Source: Candidatus Thorarchaeota archaeon
Lineage (GTDB): Archaea; Asgardarchaeota; Thorarchaeia; Thorarchaeales; Thorarchaeaceae
DNA length: 9,973 nt
Direction: 5' to 3'
NCBI GenBank assembly: GCA_004524595.1
Contig: SDOA01000133.1
Coordinates: 1-9,973, forward strand
How positions within the stretch are numbered: the first letter of the stretch is position 1; every line of letters begins with the position of its first letter. Made by a program: the position numbers and the translations under genes. Shown here piece by piece: positions 7,192-9,973 of this stretch. Below the pieces are notes generated by a model. The model saw nothing but the letters and a program-made list of their open reading frames with translations. It ran no database searches and was not told the origin of the DNA.

Positions 7192-7282
7192 GGGCATTCG
7201 ATATGATATGATATATGCTCATAGAACATTCAACAAAATTTGCAATGATATGACCAAAGTTTGAGGACCAATTACGTATACA

Positions 7283-7290
7283 GGATGTGA
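7283..7290 (+). promoter_or_regulatory. SD GGATGTGA supporting a TTG start for the DUF92 gene
   Basis: GGATGTGA differs from GGAGGTGA at one position and is 5 nt from the TTG at 7296. An in-frame TGA at 7293-7295 rules out any earlier start. The next in-frame ATG at 7305 would be 14 nt from the SD, too far for normal use. Confidence 0.55.
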
Positions 7291-7295
7291 AATGA

Positions 7296-8240
7296 TTGTT
7301 CGAGATGCTTACTCATCCGGTTGTTTCCGGATTATTGGTGATGGGAATTGTGGGCATTCTTGCCTACAAGCTTCATTTTGTTGATATATCAGGTCTAATC
7401 AGTGCTTTTGTTGTAGGATTTACTATTTGGTATACTGGAGGCGTTCCTGCTTTCGTTATTATTTTCTTCTTCTTCATGAGTGCAGGTATTGCTACAAAAT
7501 ACAAGTACAAGGCCAAGGTGCAGAAAAATGTGGCACAGGAAGGGAAAGGAAAGAGATCATGGGTTAATGTCTTTGGTAGTGGGATCATACCAATGCTGTT
7601 CTCTGTAGGAATGTACCTTGCCCAACTTTCTCCAGATCTTGCCGCTGCTGGATGGCCGTTCTTCTTGTTCGGAGGGTATGTAGGAGCAGTAGCTACTACT
7701 ACTGCAGATACTCTAGCAAGCGAGGTTGGTGTCTTCAGTAAGAGTAAGCCAAGATTAATCACAAATCTCAGGAGAAAGGTTCCTAGCGGTACGATTGGTG
7801 CTGTGTCACTCCTTGGAGAAGGAGTTGCACTACTTGCAGGTTTTATCATTGGTATGATTGCTCTACTCTTTGCAATATTTACTCCAACTTGGATTCCTGG
7901 AGTAATGGCAGCAGGGAATACCATGGTAATAGAGTACGTGCTATTTCTGGTCCCAATCTCAGTTCTTACAGCATTCATTGGGTGTAATCTAGACAGTTTG
8001 CTTGGTGCAATGTTCCAAAACAGATATGTCTGTGAGATTTGTGGAGCAGTAACGGACAAAGAATTTCATTGTGATTATGAAACCAAGTATATTGGCGGAT
8101 TCAAGAGATTCACTAATATGCATGTAAATCTAGGGTCATCTGGTCTAGGTGCAACACTAGGAATAGTGCTTGGTGCTGGGCTTTTTGTCTGGATTCTAGG
8201 CGGTCTTTTCTTCTGGATAGCAGCATCATCAAGTAGTTGA
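7296..8240 (+). CDS. DUF92/VTE6-family integral membrane protein
   Basis: This 314-aa polytopic membrane protein belongs to the DUF92 (TIGR00297) family, whose plant member VTE6 is a phytyl-phosphate kinase. The role of archaeal members is not settled; a prenyl-phosphate kinase activity in lipid metabolism is a reasonable inference. Family blocks are visible: TTTADTLASEVG (134-145), PRLITNLRRKVPSGTIGAVSLLG (152-174) and GCNLDSLLGAMFQ (229-241). Hydrophobic segments lie at about 8-25, 30-63, 92-110, 119-134, 168-195, 211-229 and 282-309. After DSLLGA there is a cytosolic-type insert with Cys246-x2-Cys249 and His258-Cys259, which could bind zinc. I chose TTG 7296 because of the SD and the in-frame stop just before it. 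Its long upstream region suggests regulated expression. Confidence 0.87.
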   Translation: MFEMLTHPVVSGLLVMGIVGILAYKLHFVDISGLISAFVVGFTIWYTGGVPAFVIIFFFFMSAGIATKYKYKAKVQKNVAQEGKGKRSWVNVFGSGIIPMLFSVGMYLAQLSPDLAAAGWPFFLFGGYVGAVATTTADTLASEVGVFSKSKPRLITNLRRKVPSGTIGAVSLLGEGVALLAGFIIGMIALLFAIFTPTWIPGVMAAGNTMVIEYVLFLVPISVLTAFIGCNLDSLLGAMFQNRYVCEICGAVTDKEFHCDYETKYIGGFKRFTNMHVNLGSSGLGATLGIVLGAGLFVWILGGLFFWIAASSSS

Positions 8241-8281
8241 ATTCCCCTATCGTTCATTTTGAGTTTAATCATCTTAAAATA

Positions 8282-8299
8282 GAGGAAAATATACAAATT
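8282..8299 (+). promoter_or_regulatory. Possible BRE/TATA upstream of the ECF-like gene
   Basis: GAGGAAAA followed by TATACAAATTG looks like a purine-rich BRE and a TATA box. Transcription would begin near 8315 and leave a short leader to the ATG at 8342. The match is weak in such AT-rich DNA, and read-through from the DUF92 gene, 101 bp upstream, is equally possible. Confidence 0.3.
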
Positions 8300-8341
8300 G
8301 ATTAGACTTCAACACAAGACATCTTGATTTGAGGAAAGTTC

Positions 8342-9118
8342 ATGATAAGTAATATTCGTACAGGTACAATCTATTGGGCTCTAACGGGTATCTTTGCCGC
8401 ACTTCATTTGGTATTAACGATGATTCCTCTCTTTGTATTAACTGGTGGCCAGGGTTTCATCTCAATGGGACTTGTTTCATCAGTTGTGATTGGTTTCGTC
8501 TTGGGCCCTTTCTACGGTGCAATATCTGTATTAATTGGATCTGGAATAGGTGTCCTCATTTTCAATATTGGCGGGATACTAGGACCATTCATCCCAATTG
8601 TGGCTCCAGTGGCTGGAGCATTTGTAGCAGGTTGTTTGAAAACAAAACAAAAGGAGTTTGTTCTTGGTTTATTTGCTATGGGTATTATCGTATATCTGAT
8701 ATCTCCAATTGGCTTAATCCTACCAATCTATATCTGGATGCATGCTGTTGCAATGATACTCACATTTCTCTTCGTTATTTCAAAAAGTTCTTCTTGGATA
8801 TATAAAAGACTCCCCTTCGAAAAAAGCAACCCGGAAGCAAATTTACTTCCTCTGTGGTTAATATCATTCATTGCATTAATGGCAGATAATTTGATTGGTG
8901 GAGCATTAGGAGCATTTTGGTTTGTGTACGTAGTAGGAATATCACCAGCAGACTTGGCTGGGATTTTCATTGGGGCAGTACTAGTATATCCCTTTGAGCG
9001 GATGGCAGTTACTCTAGTCGTAACAGCTGTGCTGATGGCACTCGGACGAGCACTCTCAGGAACACAAATGAATTTCCTTCTTGAAGAAACACCAAAATCA
9101 ATGCATGTTGAATTGTAG
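8342..9118 (+). CDS. Polytopic membrane protein, ECF transporter S-component-like
   Basis: This 258-aa protein is nearly all membrane-spanning. Hydrophobic segments lie at about 10-33, 40-58, 60-78, 82-98, 107-127, 129-146, 168-194 and 202-237. The N-terminal half, with small-residue-rich GFVLGPFYGAISVLIGSGIG (51-70) and GPFIPIVAPVAGAFVAG (81-97), resembles substrate-binding S components of energy-coupling-factor vitamin/metal importers, which bind a small ligand and share A/A'/T modules. It is longer than the usual roughly 180-200 aa. No EcfA or EcfT gene is beside it, so it would have to use modules encoded elsewhere. The SD GAGG (8331-8334) is 7 nt before the ATG. The family call rests on general resemblance and the ligand cannot be named; an unrelated membrane protein family remains possible. 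Confidence 0.55.
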   Translation: MISNIRTGTIYWALTGIFAALHLVLTMIPLFVLTGGQGFISMGLVSSVVIGFVLGPFYGAISVLIGSGIGVLIFNIGGILGPFIPIVAPVAGAFVAGCLKTKQKEFVLGLFAMGIIVYLISPIGLILPIYIWMHAVAMILTFLFVISKSSSWIYKRLPFEKSNPEANLLPLWLISFIALMADNLIGGALGAFWFVYVVGISPADLAGIFIGAVLVYPFERMAVTLVVTAVLMALGRALSGTQMNFLLEETPKSMHVEL

Positions 9119-9166
9119 CATTTAGACGAAGCTTCATAAGATTTCAGACCAAAGGTAAAATAGGTT

Positions 9167-9188
9167 CAGAGTCCTTGGAGGGGCTCTG
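9167..9188 (+). terminator. Hairpin between the ECF-like and SPFH genes
   Basis: CAGAGTCC (9167-9174) pairs with GGGCTCTG (9181-9188) through 8 bp, including one T-G wobble, with a 6-nt loop TTGGAG. Only TTCTGTAT follows, so there is no real T run. The hairpin may mark the 3' end of the upstream mRNA or lie in the leader of the SPFH gene; either reading is tentative. Confidence 0.35.
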
Positions 9189-9227
9189 TTCTGTATCACA
9201 ATGATTGTGTACAGGAGTAAATAGATA

Positions 9228-9973
9228 ATGCAAATATTTGATGTAGGTACATTATGGTTGGCACTCATACTCGTTATTGGTATCTTTGCTTTGATGTTTG
9301 TTGCAAGTGCAATAAAGATACTAAAGGAATGGGAGCGAGTAGCCATTCTTAGGCTTGGAAAATATAGCAGTGTAAAAGGACCAGGTATAATCTGGGTAAC
9401 TCCAATTCTCGATAAAATTGCAATGAAGGTTTCCTTACGGCTTCTGACTTATGCTTTCAAGACAGAGAGATCACTTACTAAAGATAACGTACCAGTAGTT
9501 GTTGACGCTGTCATGTACTTCAGAGTAATTGATGTTGAAAAAGCCATCCTTAGCGTTGAGAGATATACTGTAGCGGTAGAGCTTGCAGCTCAAACAACGC
9601 TCAGAGAAACTACAGGAAAGGTAACACTTGACCAGCTCTTATCAGAACGCGATCAGATTGCAGGACATCTTCAGGAACTAATTGATGAGAAGACAGAGCA
9701 CTGGGGTGTCAAGGTCACCAGTGTAGAGATCAGAGATGTTGTCATTCCTTCCGCTTTACAAGATGCTATGAGTAGAGAGGCTCAAGCTGAACGTGAGAGG
9801 AGAGCACGAATTACTCTAGCTACAGCAGAGCTTGAAGCAGCAGAGAATATGTTGAAGGCAGCAAAGAGATATGAAGAGTCGCAAGTAGGTTTTGTACTAC
9901 GTACTTGGAACATTATGCAGGAGATCTCAAAGAATGCGAATCTAATCATCATGGTACCAACCAATATTCCTGA
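9228..9973 (+). CDS. SPFH/band 7 protein, stomatin/slipin type (3' truncated by window)
   Basis: Translation reads 248 codons and stays open to the right edge, so the 3' end is missing. Residues 6-30 form one hydrophobic membrane anchor (TLWLALILVIGIFALMFVASAIKIL). The SPFH core follows: EWERVAILRLGKY, then GPGIIWVTPILDK, then VVDAVMYFRVIDVEKAILSVERY, AAQTTLRETTGKVTLDQLLSERDQI and VTSVEIRDVVIPSALQDAMSREAQAERERRARI. An Ala/Glu-rich coiled-coil segment comes next and the readable part ends IIMVPTNIP. Stomatin/slipin proteins oligomerise on membranes and often work with NfeD-type proteases or partners; none is visible here. Family members are about 250-320 aa, so little should be missing. The ATG at 9228 follows an in-frame TAG at 9222 and has AGGAG (9213-9217) upstream at a longish 10-nt spacing. 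Confidence 0.88.
   Translation, partial: MQIFDVGTLWLALILVIGIFALMFVASAIKILKEWERVAILRLGKYSSVKGPGIIWVTPILDKIAMKVSLRLLTYAFKTERSLTKDNVPVVVDAVMYFRVIDVEKAILSVERYTVAVELAAQTTLRETTGKVTLDQLLSERDQIAGHLQELIDEKTEHWGVKVTSVEIRDVVIPSALQDAMSREAQAERERRARITLATAELEAAENMLKAAKRYEESQVGFVLRTWNIMQEISKNANLIIMVPTNIP

Larger units (their letters stand above)
6947..7295 (+). promoter_or_regulatory. 349-bp intergenic regulatory region upstream of the DUF92 gene
   Basis: No gene is seen here on either strand. The region is AT-rich and holds several layered elements: TATA-like boxes at 6968-6974 (TATAAAA), 7052-7060 (GATATAAAG) and 7156-7163 (CTATAAAT); an inverted repeat TTGACGA/TCGTCAA at 7047-7053 and 7077-7083 that encloses the palindrome TGTAATTACA (7065-7074); a Fur-box-like palindrome at 7130-7144 with a second copy of its left half at 7177-7191; and three tandem GATAT units at 7200-7214. 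No T-run terminator is evident after the ligase gene. This density of symmetric elements is unlike the other gaps in the window. Confidence 0.55.

Noticed and set aside
7373..8059. 228-aa open frame on the minus strand
   Set aside because: It lies wholly antisense to the well-supported DUF92 gene. Its translation shows no family motif and is a composition shadow.
8374..8805. 143-aa open frame on the plus strand inside the ECF-like gene
   Set aside because: The translation is rich in Cys, Trp and Ile, as expected for an off-frame reading of membrane-protein codons. No SD is seen, and the overlapping frame encodes a coherent membrane protein.

Overview
The window looks like archaeal chromosome. 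It is AT-rich, gene-dense and entirely plus-stranded. Several genes are preceded by GGTGA-type Shine-Dalgarno (SD) sequences that overlap or abut the upstream stop codon, and the longer intergenic regions hold BRE/TATA-like elements rather than -35/-10 boxes. The lineage cannot be fixed from sequence reading alone. The gene mix would suit an Asgard-type or other mesophilic uncultured archaeon, but that is a guess.

Positions 1-2290 hold the two ATPase genes of an oligopeptide/dipeptide ABC importer (DppD- and DppF-like). They sit behind a plausible archaeal promoter and end at a strong hairpin with a T run. Both ATPases carry the four-cysteine C-terminal extension known in this family to hold an iron-sulfur cluster. 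The permease and binding-protein genes are not in the window.

Positions 2301-6946 hold three co-directional genes: two small, mostly helical proteins that I do not recognise (145 and 223 aa), then a 1141-aa protein. The large protein joins an N-terminal glutamate-cysteine ligase type 2 (GCS2, carboxylate-amine ligase) domain to about 650 residues of tandem beta-sandwich-like repeats. It has no signal peptide or membrane segment. The middle gene and the ligase gene are tightly coupled, because the SD of the ligase gene lies on the stop codon of the gene before it. This is the best candidate for an undescribed system: a cytoplasmic amide-bond-forming enzyme on a long scaffold, with two small partner proteins.

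Positions 6947-7295 are a 349-bp regulatory region. It contains a 15-bp Fur-box-like palindrome, a second near-identical half-site 51 bp downstream, a TATA-like element between them, and further inverted repeats. The arrangement suggests a metal- or otherwise effector-controlled promoter for the next gene.

Positions 7296-9973 encode three membrane-associated proteins: a DUF92/VTE6-family protein with a probable TTG start, a polytopic protein resembling an ECF transporter S component, and a stomatin/slipin-type SPFH protein cut off by the right edge of the window. I saw no rRNA or tRNA gene, insertion sequence or CRISPR array.
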